Assembly (NCBI GenBank): GCA_937941765.1 | Contig: CALDGQ010000088.1 | Coordinates: 1-64,000, forward strand | From: an uncultured Saprospiraceae bacterium | GTDB taxonomy: Bacteria; Bacteroidota; Bacteroidia; Chitinophagales; Saprospiraceae | Direction: 5' to 3' | Length of the DNA stretch: 64,000 bases | Part shown: one piece after another, positions 19,965 to 27,879 of the stretch | How positions within the stretch are numbered: position 1 is the stretch's first letter | Layout: the number at the start of each line of letters is the position of its first letter | Made by a program: the position numbers and the translations under genes | The notes under the pieces: model-generated | The model's input: only the letters and a program-made list of their open reading frames with translations | Databases searched by the model: none | What the model was told of the DNA's origin: nothing

Positions 19965-20068
19965 GACGATTGACGGATGACGGAGAACGGTTGACGGGGA
20001 ATTCGCGAGGAGCATGCGTTCTCACGTACTCCTTGTTCACCGTCAATCGTCAACCGTTCACCATCCCC
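19965..20068. repeat. Quasi-palindromic element, ACGGTTGACGG type (copy 1)
   Basis: Left arm 19965-20000 (GACGATTGACGGATGACGGA...) is pseudo-inverted in the right arm 20030-20068 (...CACCGTCAATCGTCAACCGT...). The hinge holds GCGAGGAGCATGCG and CGTACTCC (20025-20032). A related copy lies at 25966-26072. It fills the gap between the dctP start and the stop of the next gene, and its arms are internally repetitive (ACGGTTGACGG, TGACGG). Confidence 0.7.
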
Positions 20069-20755
20069 TCAATTCCCATTAAAGAAAATAATCTGAATCC
20101 CAAAGTTTAAAAATTTCTCATTGTAATCATCTTCGACAGCGGTTGCTGCAAATTCAGGATTCAATTCAGCTTCTAGTTGATATAGATTGACACCTTTCCA
20201 AGGAACTTGAACATAAGGACGTAATGTAAAACTTGTAGTTTCGGATGCTTCAAAATGATAGCTTACAAAGAAGTGACTACTGAAGCCAGTTTCCGCGACA
20301 ATTTTATATTTCTTTTTTTCATTTGTATCTCTTGTCCGGACACTTGCGCGATTCAAATCAATAGAACTTCCAAAACCAATTGGGCCGATATAAGATTCCA
20401 AACCAAATGAATAGCTACCATATCGCAAATAAATTTCTCTAAAATATTCAGCATCAGTCAAAGGGCTTGTACCCTCTGCATATTGTCGATTATATTTATT
20501 TCCCCAACTCAATTCAGCGCCTACGTATTCATTACGTACACGTACACCCAAATCAAAACCGCTCATCCATTTAATTTCTTCCAATGGATCTGTAAAAAAG
20601 TCATTGGTTTCATTGTATCGCTGGATAATACTATTTGAAATAGTAGGATTGGTTTTGCCAAAATTGTAACCTACTTTTAAACTTACTTGTGCATCAACAT
20701 CGGTTGAAAAACAAAAGAGAAAAAGTAGCGGAATGTATTTGATAAAGAATCGCAT
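20069..20755 (-). CDS. Outer-membrane beta-barrel-like protein of unknown function
   Basis: 228 residues with a signal peptide (FFIKYIPLLFLFCFSTDVDAQ). The mature chain alternates polar and hydrophobic residues with aromatic ends of strands (SLKVGYNFGK, FDLGVRVRNEYVGAELSWG, GSYSFGLESYIGPIGFGS), and ends FGIQIIFFNGN, as in small eight-stranded barrels. Members of this class are common in Bacteroidota and mostly of unknown role. The stop codon abuts the quasi-palindromic element that separates it from dctP; the two genes are in the same direction. Confidence 0.75.
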   Translation of the reverse strand: MRFFIKYIPLLFLFCFSTDVDAQVSLKVGYNFGKTNPTISNSIIQRYNETNDFFTDPLEEIKWMSGFDLGVRVRNEYVGAELSWGNKYNRQYAEGTSPLTDAEYFREIYLRYGSYSFGLESYIGPIGFGSSIDLNRASVRTRDTNEKKKYKIVAETGFSSHFFVSYHFEASETTSFTLRPYVQVPWKGVNLYQLEAELNPEFAATAVEDDYNEKFLNFGIQIIFFNGN

Positions 20756-20795
20756 TTTGCATTATTTAAGTTGATTTCAGATAGATTTGACGTAT

Positions 20796-21013
20796 GATTT
20801 AAGATGTATGATATGATCGTTAATGCGTCAGACTGTGCGAAAACTCCCAAAGCAAAGAGGTTAGAAACCTTTTGCTCGAATACCGTGTGTGTTACGAGAT
20901 GAAGGTTTCTAACCTCTCATCTCGAACGAGTATTTTCTCACAGTCTGGCGTATTCACGCGTTCAATTTCTGAACGGTCATATCATAAATGAGACATCATA
21001 AAATCATAAATCA
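20796..21013. repeat. About 218-bp imperfect palindrome
   Basis: Inner arms: 20827-20870 (GCGTCAGACTGTGCGAAAAC... AGAGGTTAGAAACC) against 20903-20949 (GGTTTCTAACCTCTCATCTC ... CACAGTCTGGCG). Outer arms: 20796-20823 (TGATTTAAGATGTATGATAT...) against 20976-21013 (...ATATCATAAATGAGACATCA...AAATCATAAATCA). The loop is about 20875-20900. It occupies most of the 396-bp gap between two divergent genes and contains no reading frame of note. Confidence 0.75.
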
Positions 21014-21151
21014 CATTGCTAAATTAATCCTTTCAGAAAATATATTAGAATTATAAGGATTTATTCGATCCATTTAAAAATAGTATCGTACAACTATTTG
21101 TAAAACACTTGATAATTATTCATATTTGTGTGGATATCGACAACCTTCAAC

Positions 21152-23041
21152 ATGGCTAAAAAGAAGCGTAAAAAACCAATTCCTAAATCAACTGCATCAA
21201 CTTCAGTTGCTACTCCTATTGAAAAAAAGCCAGTTTTCAAGAAACGTAAGGAAGGCTTAGGCTTGATATTTACAGAAAAATTTTGGATCAAAAATTTAAT
21301 TCCCTCATTAATATTATTTGTTTTAGCATTTGGATTGTATATCAGTTCAGTGGGGTTTGAGTACGTTTTAGATGATCAAATTGTATTGTCTAAAAATAAT
21401 TTTGTCAAAAAAGGATTAGGTGGTATCAAGGATATATTGACGACAGAAAGTATGACCGGTTATTTTGGCGAACAAAAAAATCTCATTGTTGGTGGAAGAT
21501 ATCGTCCTTTGTCTATTGTAACGTTTGCAATTGAATATGAATTTTTTGGTGCGAATAGCAAAGTAAGTCATTTCATCAATGTATTGTTATATGGATTGAC
21601 TGGGTTATTGTTATTTCGAGTATTATCGATATTATTTCCAGTCAAAAATGATCGACAATGGTATTTGAGTATGCCATTTATAGCCACCTTGTTATTTGTG
21701 TTGCACCCAATTCACAGTGAAGTTGTTGCGAATGTCAAAGGGCGAGATGAAATTATGACTTTGATGGGATCATTAGCGGCGATGTACTATAGTTTGAAAT
21801 ACGTGAAGACCGACAAAATACATTTGTTGATATTATCTATGATTACTTTCTTTTTGGCATTGTTAGCAAAAGAAAATGCATTAACTTTTATTGCTGTGAT
21901 TCCATTTTCCATTTATTTCTTTTCAAATACTTCTTTCAAAAAAATAGCTATCGTTACTATACCTTTAATTTTAGTTGGTGTGGCATTTATCGGATTAAGA
22001 ACAGGAATAATTGGATATCTTTTGGATTCAGGTAAAGAAGTAACAGATCTAATGAACAATCCATTTGCGGAAATGAATGGAAGTCAGAAATATGCTACCA
22101 TTATATACACGTTGTTGGTTTATTTGAAATTGTTGATATTTCCGGTTCAATTGACCCATGATTATTATCCTTATCATATTCCGATAATGAGTTGGGGAGA
22201 TTGGAGAGTGATTTTGTCATTGATTGTCCACTTTGGATTGGGAGTAATTGCGTTGTTGGGTTTGAAGAAGAAAAGTGTATTTTCATATGCGATTATCTTT
22301 TATTTAGCCACGCTATCTATTACATCCAATTTACCTTTTACAGTTGGTACATTTATGAATGAGCGTTTCGTTTATATCTCCTCTATTGGATTTTGTGTTG
22401 CGTTAGCGTATTTGTTGTTAGAAAAATTGCCATTATTAAAACCGGATTTGCCAGCAATGAAAATGTTTGGATATGGTTTGATAGGGTTATTTTGTGTAGG
22501 ATTTATGGCAAAAACAATCATGAGAGTTCCAGCATGGGCAACACCCTTGTCCTTAAATACTGCGGCTATAAAAGTTTCAAAAAACAGTGCACGTGCTAAC
22601 TGTTTTGTTGGAACTGCGATTTTTGAAAATTACAAAGTCGAACAGGATCAAACCAAGAAACAGGAAATGTTGAAAGACATCAATTATTATATCAATCGAT
22701 CTTTAGAAATTAATCCTAGATATGGTTCAGCATTGACTATGAAAGGAGGTTTGATAGCGGAAGATTATCGATTTAATAGAGATATCAATCAACTACTAAC
22801 TGGATTTGAAAAGGTTTTAAAAATCAAAAGAAACCACTCGTTTATCGAACAATATATCGAGTATTTAATCTCTAAAGGTAGTCACGATACAGCCGTTGCA
22901 GAATTCTGTTATCGAATGGGTCATCAATTTTTTGCCCAGCAATTACGTGATCGGACTTATGCTACTAAGTATATTAATTATGGTTTGCAAGCGGATCCTA
23001 GCAATGCTCAGTTGTTGCAGGCTAGGACGCAGTTGCAGTAG
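21152..23041 (+). CDS. TMTC/DUF1736-like multi-spanning GT-C membrane protein
   Basis: 629 residues from the ATG at 21152 (a GTG at 21128 is in frame but less likely). A Lys-rich cytoplasmic start is followed by about 10-12 membrane helices and a soluble C-terminus of about 170 residues with helical, TPR-like spacing (INRSLEINPRYGSALTMKGG, YINYGLQADPSNAQLL). The first large loop has an acidic VLDDQIVL motif and GRYRPLSIVTFAIEYEFFG, and a later loop has HPIHSEVVANVKGRDE, as in TMTC-type O-mannosyltransferases and related GT-C proteins. Likely transfers a lipid-linked sugar on the periplasmic side; acceptor unknown. Its last ~39 codons lie in a 210-bp tandem duplication. Confidence 0.85.
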   Translation: MAKKKRKKPIPKSTASTSVATPIEKKPVFKKRKEGLGLIFTEKFWIKNLIPSLILFVLAFGLYISSVGFEYVLDDQIVLSKNNFVKKGLGGIKDILTTESMTGYFGEQKNLIVGGRYRPLSIVTFAIEYEFFGANSKVSHFINVLLYGLTGLLLFRVLSILFPVKNDRQWYLSMPFIATLLFVLHPIHSEVVANVKGRDEIMTLMGSLAAMYYSLKYVKTDKIHLLILSMITFFLALLAKENALTFIAVIPFSIYFFSNTSFKKIAIVTIPLILVGVAFIGLRTGIIGYLLDSGKEVTDLMNNPFAEMNGSQKYATIIYTLLVYLKLLIFPVQLTHDYYPYHIPIMSWGDWRVILSLIVHFGLGVIALLGLKKKSVFSYAIIFYLATLSITSNLPFTVGTFMNERFVYISSIGFCVALAYLLLEKLPLLKPDLPAMKMFGYGLIGLFCVGFMAKTIMRVPAWATPLSLNTAAIKVSKNSARANCFVGTAIFENYKVEQDQTKKQEMLKDINYYINRSLEINPRYGSALTMKGGLIAEDYRFNRDINQLLTGFEKVLKIKRNHSFIEQYIEYLISKGSHDTAVAEFCYRMGHQFFAQQLRDRTYATKYINYGLQADPSNAQLLQARTQLQ

Positions 23042-23344
23042 GGCGTTTTTGATCCATCCCGATCCTTCAGATCGTCCCTCCTTGGAAAAAAGGAGGGCTG
23101 TTGCGTGAGGACGTGAGCATTGTGCTTTATTATTCAATTTTTTGCCCAGCAATTACGTGATTGGACTTATGCTACTAAGTATATTAATTATGGTTTGCAA
23201 GCGGATCCTGGCAATGCACAGTTGTTGCATGCTAGGACGCAGTTGCAGTAGGGCGTTTTTGATCCACCCCGATCCTTCAGATCGACCCTCCTTGGAAAAA
23301 AGGAGGGCTGTTGAGTGAGGACGTGAGCATTTTGCTTTATTATT
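22925..23344. repeat. 210-bp tandem duplication spanning the 3' end of the GT-C gene
   Basis: Unit 1 (22925-23134) includes the last ~39 codons, the stop at 23039-23041 and 93 bp of flank; unit 2 (23135-23344) repeats all of it with about 8-10 substitutions (for example GATCGGAC to GATTGGAC, ATGCAGGC to ATGCATGC). Unit 2 lies after the stop, so it is untranslated in this gene. Each unit contains a CCCTCCTT-GGAAAA-AAGGAGGG hairpin. Confidence 0.93.
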
Positions 23345-23624
23345 CAATCGTAATCAACTTCACGAATTCTCGTCCTCACGTCCTCACGAGCTCATCATCC
23401 TTCTATTTCAAGGAGGGTCGAACAAAGTTCGGGGAGGATCCTGCGTACTCCAATTCAAATATTTAAAATCAAAAGCCGCGGATTAAACCCCAAATAAATA
23501 GTAGCTCACTAATCAAAACCTACTTTTTTAACAGGTAGAAGTCACCATTCACCATTTTTTCCATTTTATTTGAACATAAATCATTCTAATTCATTAATTT
23601 AGGATATGATCCCTAGTTAATGTT
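23345..23624. other. Intergenic region with an inverted copy of the hairpin segment
   Basis: At 23371-23441 the sequence (CGTCCTCACGTCCTCACGAG... AAGGAGGGTCGAAC... GGGGAGGATC) is an inverted, diverged copy of the hairpin flank seen at 23051-23118 and 23261-23328, followed by CGTACTCC at 23444-23451. From about 23460 to 23624 I see only AT-rich sequence leading to the M23 gene; a weak TTTG (23569-23572) and TAATTTAG (23595-23602) pair may be its promoter. Confidence 0.55.
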
Positions 23625-25043
23625 ATGAGAAAAGGACCTTTCATATTTCTTTTATTGCAAATTGTCTATTTCAATCTTTATGGACAATCTCCTAATATGG
23701 AGGCTAGGACTTTTTACCCTTTTGAAATCGAACATGCTCAATGTTTGTCCCACAATCAACGAACTGATATTAAAACATACCTTAGACAAAATATTACTGA
23801 TCTAAAAAAGGCGGGTAAAATTCCAATACAAAATAGAAGTATTGTTCCTTTGGAATGGCCATTGCGATTGGCTGAAGGATTTACAGATATTGATTATCAT
23901 GGAATTTCTGCTTTTGTTGATCACAACTCTAGCTTTCCATCCGCTATTGAAGATTATAATTGTGGTGCTCGATCATTTGATTCTTCTTCAGGGTTCAATC
24001 ATAGTGGGACCGATATTTTTCTTTGGCCATTTGGTTGGAGTATGATGGAGGAGGGTAGAGTTGATGTGGTTTCTGCAGCTGATGGAATTGTTATTGGCAA
24101 ATTGGATGGAAATTATGATGGCAATTGTACCGGTCAAGATACTACTTCATGGAATGCAATTTATATCAGACATGATGATGGATCTGTTGCTTGGTATGGT
24201 CATTTAAAAACAAATTCATTGACAACAGCACCCATTGGAGGTGTAATTCAACAAGGTGAATACTTGGGTAAAGTAGGTAGTTCAGGTGCGTCAAATGGAC
24301 CTCATTTGCATTTTGAAGTATATGAAGAAGAAGATTTGATAAACTTGGTCGATCCATTTGAAGGAGATTGTAACAGCTTAAATACGACTTCTTCGTGGGC
24401 GGATCAACGACCATATTATGATTCAGGTATTAATCGAATCAGTACCCACTCTGCATTACCTGCTGTGCCAAGTTGTCCATTGCCAGAAATCAAAAATGAG
24501 GAGAATAATTTTTGTGAAGGTGATGATATATTCTTCATGGTTTTTGTAAGAGATTTGTTATTGGATCAAACTATCTATCATCAATTGATAAAACCTGACG
24601 GATCTGTTTTTAATACTTGGGAAACGACCCTTCAATCTGCTGAACACCTTTCTGCTTCTTATACTTTTGAATATGCGGTTATACCAAATGATCCAGCTAT
24701 TGGCCCCTGGGAGTATCGTGTTGATTTTTTAGGAGTTACTGCATTTCATACCTTTAATGTTTGTATGCCAGTCGATATTGATGAACCCGAAGTACCATCA
24801 AAAGTAAAAGTTTTCCCAAATCCAACTTCAGATTTTCTAACGATTGAATTCCCTCAATTCAACACGAATAATATCCAATTGCAAATCCACAATGTTGATG
24901 GCAAAAATATTTTTGAACAAAAGATTGAAAGTACACAAGCCGAATTGCAGCTAGATCTTTCCCATTTCAGCGATGGTATATATATGGTGTCCATTCTAGA
25001 AAATAATCAACGTATATCTACAAATCGTATCTTAAAATTCTAA
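23625..25043 (+). CDS. Secreted M23 (LytM-type) peptidase with T9SS sorting domain
   Basis: 472 residues: signal peptide (about 1-21, YGQ), an M23 domain (about 75-245), a middle Ig-like segment (about 275-375) and a type A T9SS sorting domain (about 390-472: KVFPNPTSDFLTIEF ... GIYMVSILENN). Zinc-site residues are all visible: His126 and Asp130 in HSGTD, His193 in WYGHL, and His227/His229 in HLHFEVY, so the enzyme should be active. It would cut peptide bridges of peptidoglycan or Gly-rich proteins outside the cell. A single gene with no evident operon partner. Confidence 0.92.
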   Translation: MRKGPFIFLLLQIVYFNLYGQSPNMEARTFYPFEIEHAQCLSHNQRTDIKTYLRQNITDLKKAGKIPIQNRSIVPLEWPLRLAEGFTDIDYHGISAFVDHNSSFPSAIEDYNCGARSFDSSSGFNHSGTDIFLWPFGWSMMEEGRVDVVSAADGIVIGKLDGNYDGNCTGQDTTSWNAIYIRHDDGSVAWYGHLKTNSLTTAPIGGVIQQGEYLGKVGSSGASNGPHLHFEVYEEEDLINLVDPFEGDCNSLNTTSSWADQRPYYDSGINRISTHSALPAVPSCPLPEIKNEENNFCEGDDIFFMVFVRDLLLDQTIYHQLIKPDGSVFNTWETTLQSAEHLSASYTFEYAVIPNDPAIGPWEYRVDFLGVTAFHTFNVCMPVDIDEPEVPSKVKVFPNPTSDFLTIEFPQFNTNNIQLQIHNVDGKNIFEQKIESTQAELQLDLSHFSDGIYMVSILENNQRISTNRILKF

Positions 25044-25169
25044 CTATAAGCCTGTTTAGTTAAAATAAACAAATTGTTTTAAAATAATTTGCAATAAGGA
25101 ATAATTTGTTTTAAAATTACATCGTCATACCATTTAATATTCCGAATACATTTGATAATTGGAAATTAG

Positions 25170-25964
25170 ATGGATTGTAGTTCACACACATTAAAACAAT
25201 TAGTAATGCAAAAGTTAGATTCTTTTAGCGCTATGAGAGAACGCTGCTATAGAATCGATTGGATCAAAGTTTTTCTATTTGGAATGATGGTTTATGTTTT
25301 TTATGCATCCATTTTTGGCAGTGGTTTAATAAAAATAGAATCCGCCGAACAGATAGATAAAACAATTGTGGATGAAATTGTGGATGAAGTTATAAAGGAT
25401 AAGGGCTTAATATTGGAGGGAAACAATAAGCTTAAGAAGTCTTTTGTAAAAGAACCTCACAAAGCGTCTGTCCTAGGTTTTCTGGATCTTGGTAGCAAGA
25501 AAAAGAAAAAGTCATTGCGCCGAACTGCTTTTTTTGATCAAAATGGGAAAGAGATAAAATCTTTTATCAAAAGATTTGTTCATGTAGCCATCAACGAGCA
25601 AAAAAAGTATGGTGTACCCGCTTCTATTACGTTGGCAAATTCGTTATTAAATTCCGATGTTGGCAAACGTAAGATGACTAAGCGAAGTAATAATTATTTC
25701 GCAATTCCGTGTACTGAAAAATGGAAAGGAAAAAAATTAGATGCTGAAACATGTTACCGCGCTTATGAAAGTGCTTGGTCAAGTTTCAGAGATCACTCCG
25801 TTTTTTTGACAAAGGAATTAAAACTTTCTTCATTGTATGATGAGGATTATAAAGCATGGGCGAAAGCGCTTGAGGCTTCAGGTAAGTTTGACACCAAAGA
25901 TTTGGAAAAGAATCTGATCAAAGTTATTGAGCAACTCGAGTTGTATCGCTTTGATGAGGAGTAG
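25170..25964 (+). CDS. Membrane-anchored glucosaminidase-like (GH73) protein with catalytic Glu replaced
   Basis: 264 residues: one N-terminal membrane helix (about 31-52), a basic/acidic linker, then a FlgJ/GH73-like glucosaminidase domain (about 125-262). The family core is clear: PASITLANSLLNS, RSNNYFAIPC, WKGKKLDAETCYRAYESAWSSFRDHSVFL, and KYGV just before the core. In the family's LAxxxLES motif, the Glu is the essential acid; here it is Asn161 (AAT at 25650-25652). It may bind glycan without cutting it, or use another residue. The gene ends next to a quasi-palindromic element and is convergent with the SH3 gene. Confidence 0.8.
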   Translation: MDCSSHTLKQLVMQKLDSFSAMRERCYRIDWIKVFLFGMMVYVFYASIFGSGLIKIESAEQIDKTIVDEIVDEVIKDKGLILEGNNKLKKSFVKEPHKASVLGFLDLGSKKKKKSLRRTAFFDQNGKEIKSFIKRFVHVAINEQKKYGVPASITLANSLLNSDVGKRKMTKRSNNYFAIPCTEKWKGKKLDAETCYRAYESAWSSFRDHSVFLTKELKLSSLYDEDYKAWAKALEASGKFDTKDLEKNLIKVIEQLELYRFDEE

Positions 25965-25965
25965 A

Positions 25966-26072
25966 GGGACGGTTGACGGTGAACGGTTAACGGTTGACGG
26001 GGAAGCTTGCGAGGAATATGCGCACATAGTGTACGTACGCCTCGCGAGCTCCCCGTTCACCGTCAACCGTTT
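25966..26072. repeat. Quasi-palindromic element, ACGGTTGACGG type (copy 2)
   Basis: Left arm GACGGTTGACGGTGAACGG... through GACGGGGAAGCTTGCGAGG (to about 26014), right arm from CCTCGCGAGCTCCCC to ...ACCGTCAACCGT (about 26040-26072). The hinge GAGGAATATGCGCACATAGT matches the hinge of copy 1 (GAGGAGCATGCG). It lies exactly between two convergent stop codons, where it could form a long transcript hairpin. Confidence 0.75.
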
Positions 26073-26073
26073 A

Positions 26074-26568
26074 TTAATCCGTTAACGTTTTATGACCTTC
26101 ATCATAATAACTAACACCCGCTCCATAGACCCAACCTTCTTCTCCTTCAATGGTGCGAACCTTTATCCAAGGCTCATTTTCCCAGTTCTCGTTGACAAAT
26201 ATTTTCTGACTGAAATCTGTAATTTGATTTAGATAAACTACTTTTTCACTAAGTCGTAGTTTTTTAATTACAGCACCATCCAATTTTGGAGTAGTACGGA
26301 AATTAAAGCTATCGATTGTGATAAATAACTCAGTCACATGAATGGTTTCTCGACGCGGATCAGCAATGCCAGCTGTTGGATTAGGATCATCTGCTAAAGA
26401 ATCTTTTTGTTCAACAAGCGCTGTTTTCTTGCTTGCAAAATAATCACGTACACCAAAATTACAACGCGTCATACCCCAAGCTAAAAAGCTTAGAACAAAA
26501 GCGAGTACGATCCAAATTTCAGACTTTGGTAAAGAAGTGCCTCTTTTTTTTCTTCTTTTTTTTGCCAT
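26074..26568 (-). CDS. Membrane-anchored bacterial SH3-domain protein
   Basis: 164 residues: a very basic start (AKKRRKKRGTSLPKSE), one membrane helix (about 17-35), a linker of about 35 residues and a C-terminal SH3-like domain (about 80-158) with FNFRTTPKLDGAVIKKLRLSEKV and WIKVRTIEGEEGWVYGAGV, the typical SH3b signature. Such domains bind cell-wall peptides or proteins in the periplasm. Convergent with the glucosaminidase-like gene, which has a similar single-helix layout, so the two might act on the same wall structures; that is inference. Confidence 0.85.
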   Translation of the reverse strand: MAKKRRKKRGTSLPKSEIWIVLAFVLSFLAWGMTRCNFGVRDYFASKKTALVEQKDSLADDPNPTAGIADPRRETIHVTELFITIDSFNFRTTPKLDGAVIKKLRLSEKVVYLNQITDFSQKIFVNENWENEPWIKVRTIEGEEGWVYGAGVSYYDEGHKTLTD

Positions 26569-26766
26569 GCAAGGTGTTTAATAAGATTGATGTGGGTGTT
26601 TGTAAAAATAATTAATTCCTAATAGAAAAAACTATATATGAAGTTCTTTAGTACATGTTGTTTTGAAAAACATTTATTGCAATCAAATTATTAATAACAA
26701 AAATAAACTATTTGCTTATCTGGATTTGTTGGTATTAACTGAAGATTCTGTAATTTAAACTTAACT

Positions 26767-27864
26767 ATGAAAGAAGACTCGCTATATAAAATTGCGCTTA
26801 CGCTGATTCCAAATGTCGGAACGATGCTCTCAAAATATCTAATCAGTCATTGTGGTGGTGCAAAAAATGTTTTTGAAGCCTCCAGAAAAGAGCTTTTAAA
26901 AATCCCAGGTGTTGGAAGTAAATGTGCTTCCACTATTTTAAGTAGTGATATTCTGGAAAAAGCTGAACAGGAAATGGCATTTATGGAACGTCATCAAATC
27001 CGAGCCATCTTTTATTTGGACGATGATTATCCTGACCGATTAAAACATTATGACAATGCACCTTTTCTATTGTATTACAGAGGAAATGCAGATCTCAATT
27101 CAACACGCATCGTAGGGATTGTTGGGACTCGGCAACCTACTGTTAGAGGAATTTCGAATTGTGAAAAATTAGTAGAAGGATTGGCACCATACAATGTCAT
27201 GATTACCAGTGGATTGGCATATGGCATTGATGGAGTTGCGCACAAAAAATCTGTCGAATACAAAATCCCAACAGTTGGAGTAATGGGTACTGGGATGGCA
27301 ACTATTTATCCGCACGAGCATAAAAGACTTGCGAATAGAATGGTCGAAGAAGGTGGATTGCTGACAGAATACCCACATGCTTCTATTCCAAGTCGTCAAC
27401 ATTTTCCGATGAGAAACAGAATCATTGCCGGAATGGTAGATGCATTGGTTGTTGTAGAATCTAAAATAAAAGGTGGTTCTATGATTAGTGCCTTAATTGC
27501 AAATGAATACAACAAGAATGTTTTTACATTTCCGGGCCGTTCTACCGATGAGCAATCTGAAGGTTGTAATGCTTTAATAAAAAATCATCAAGCTCAATTA
27601 ATAGATGGAGTTGATGATTTAGTTGATATTATGAGATGGGAACAGTTGGATGCTACAAAAGAAATACAAAAGCAATTGTTTGTTGAATTGAATAATGAAG
27701 AACAATCTTTGGTGACTTTATTGAAAGAAACGGAAGAAGTAAGCATTGATCGGATAACTTATGAACTAAAAAAGCCATCAAGTGAAATAGCTTCCTTACT
27801 TTTGACATTGGAATTTAAAGGTATGGTCAAAACCTTACCTGGCAAGCGATATGCTCTTTGTTAG
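26767..27864 (+). CDS. dprA: DNA-processing protein DprA
   Basis: 365 residues, the usual DprA length. An N-terminal helix-hairpin-helix (SKYLISHCGGAKNVFEAS, LLKIPGVGSK) precedes the Rossmann-like Smf domain (about 95-300) with IVGTRQPTVRG, SGLAYGIDGVAHK, GTGMATIYPHEHKRLANRM, RNRIIAGM and ESKIKGGSMISALIA. The C-terminal ~60 residues form a winged helix, as in full-length DprA. Protects incoming single-stranded DNA and loads RecA in natural transformation. Followed after 15 bases by the alkaline phosphatase gene in the same direction. Confidence 0.96.
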   Translation: MKEDSLYKIALTLIPNVGTMLSKYLISHCGGAKNVFEASRKELLKIPGVGSKCASTILSSDILEKAEQEMAFMERHQIRAIFYLDDDYPDRLKHYDNAPFLLYYRGNADLNSTRIVGIVGTRQPTVRGISNCEKLVEGLAPYNVMITSGLAYGIDGVAHKKSVEYKIPTVGVMGTGMATIYPHEHKRLANRMVEEGGLLTEYPHASIPSRQHFPMRNRIIAGMVDALVVVESKIKGGSMISALIANEYNKNVFTFPGRSTDEQSEGCNALIKNHQAQLIDGVDDLVDIMRWEQLDATKEIQKQLFVELNNEEQSLVTLLKETEEVSIDRITYELKKPSSEIASLLLTLEFKGMVKTLPGKRYALC

Positions 27865-27879
27865 AACAAATTTTAAATC

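Noticed and set aside
22943-23347. Two similar minus-strand open frames of about 65-69 codons
   Set aside because: They arise from the 210-bp tandem duplication, opposite to the real gene, and look like reverse-frame sequence.
19965-26072. The ACGGTTGACGG copies considered as IS ends or attachment sites
   Set aside because: There is no transposase or integrase between or near them and the genes between are ordinary chromosomal ones.
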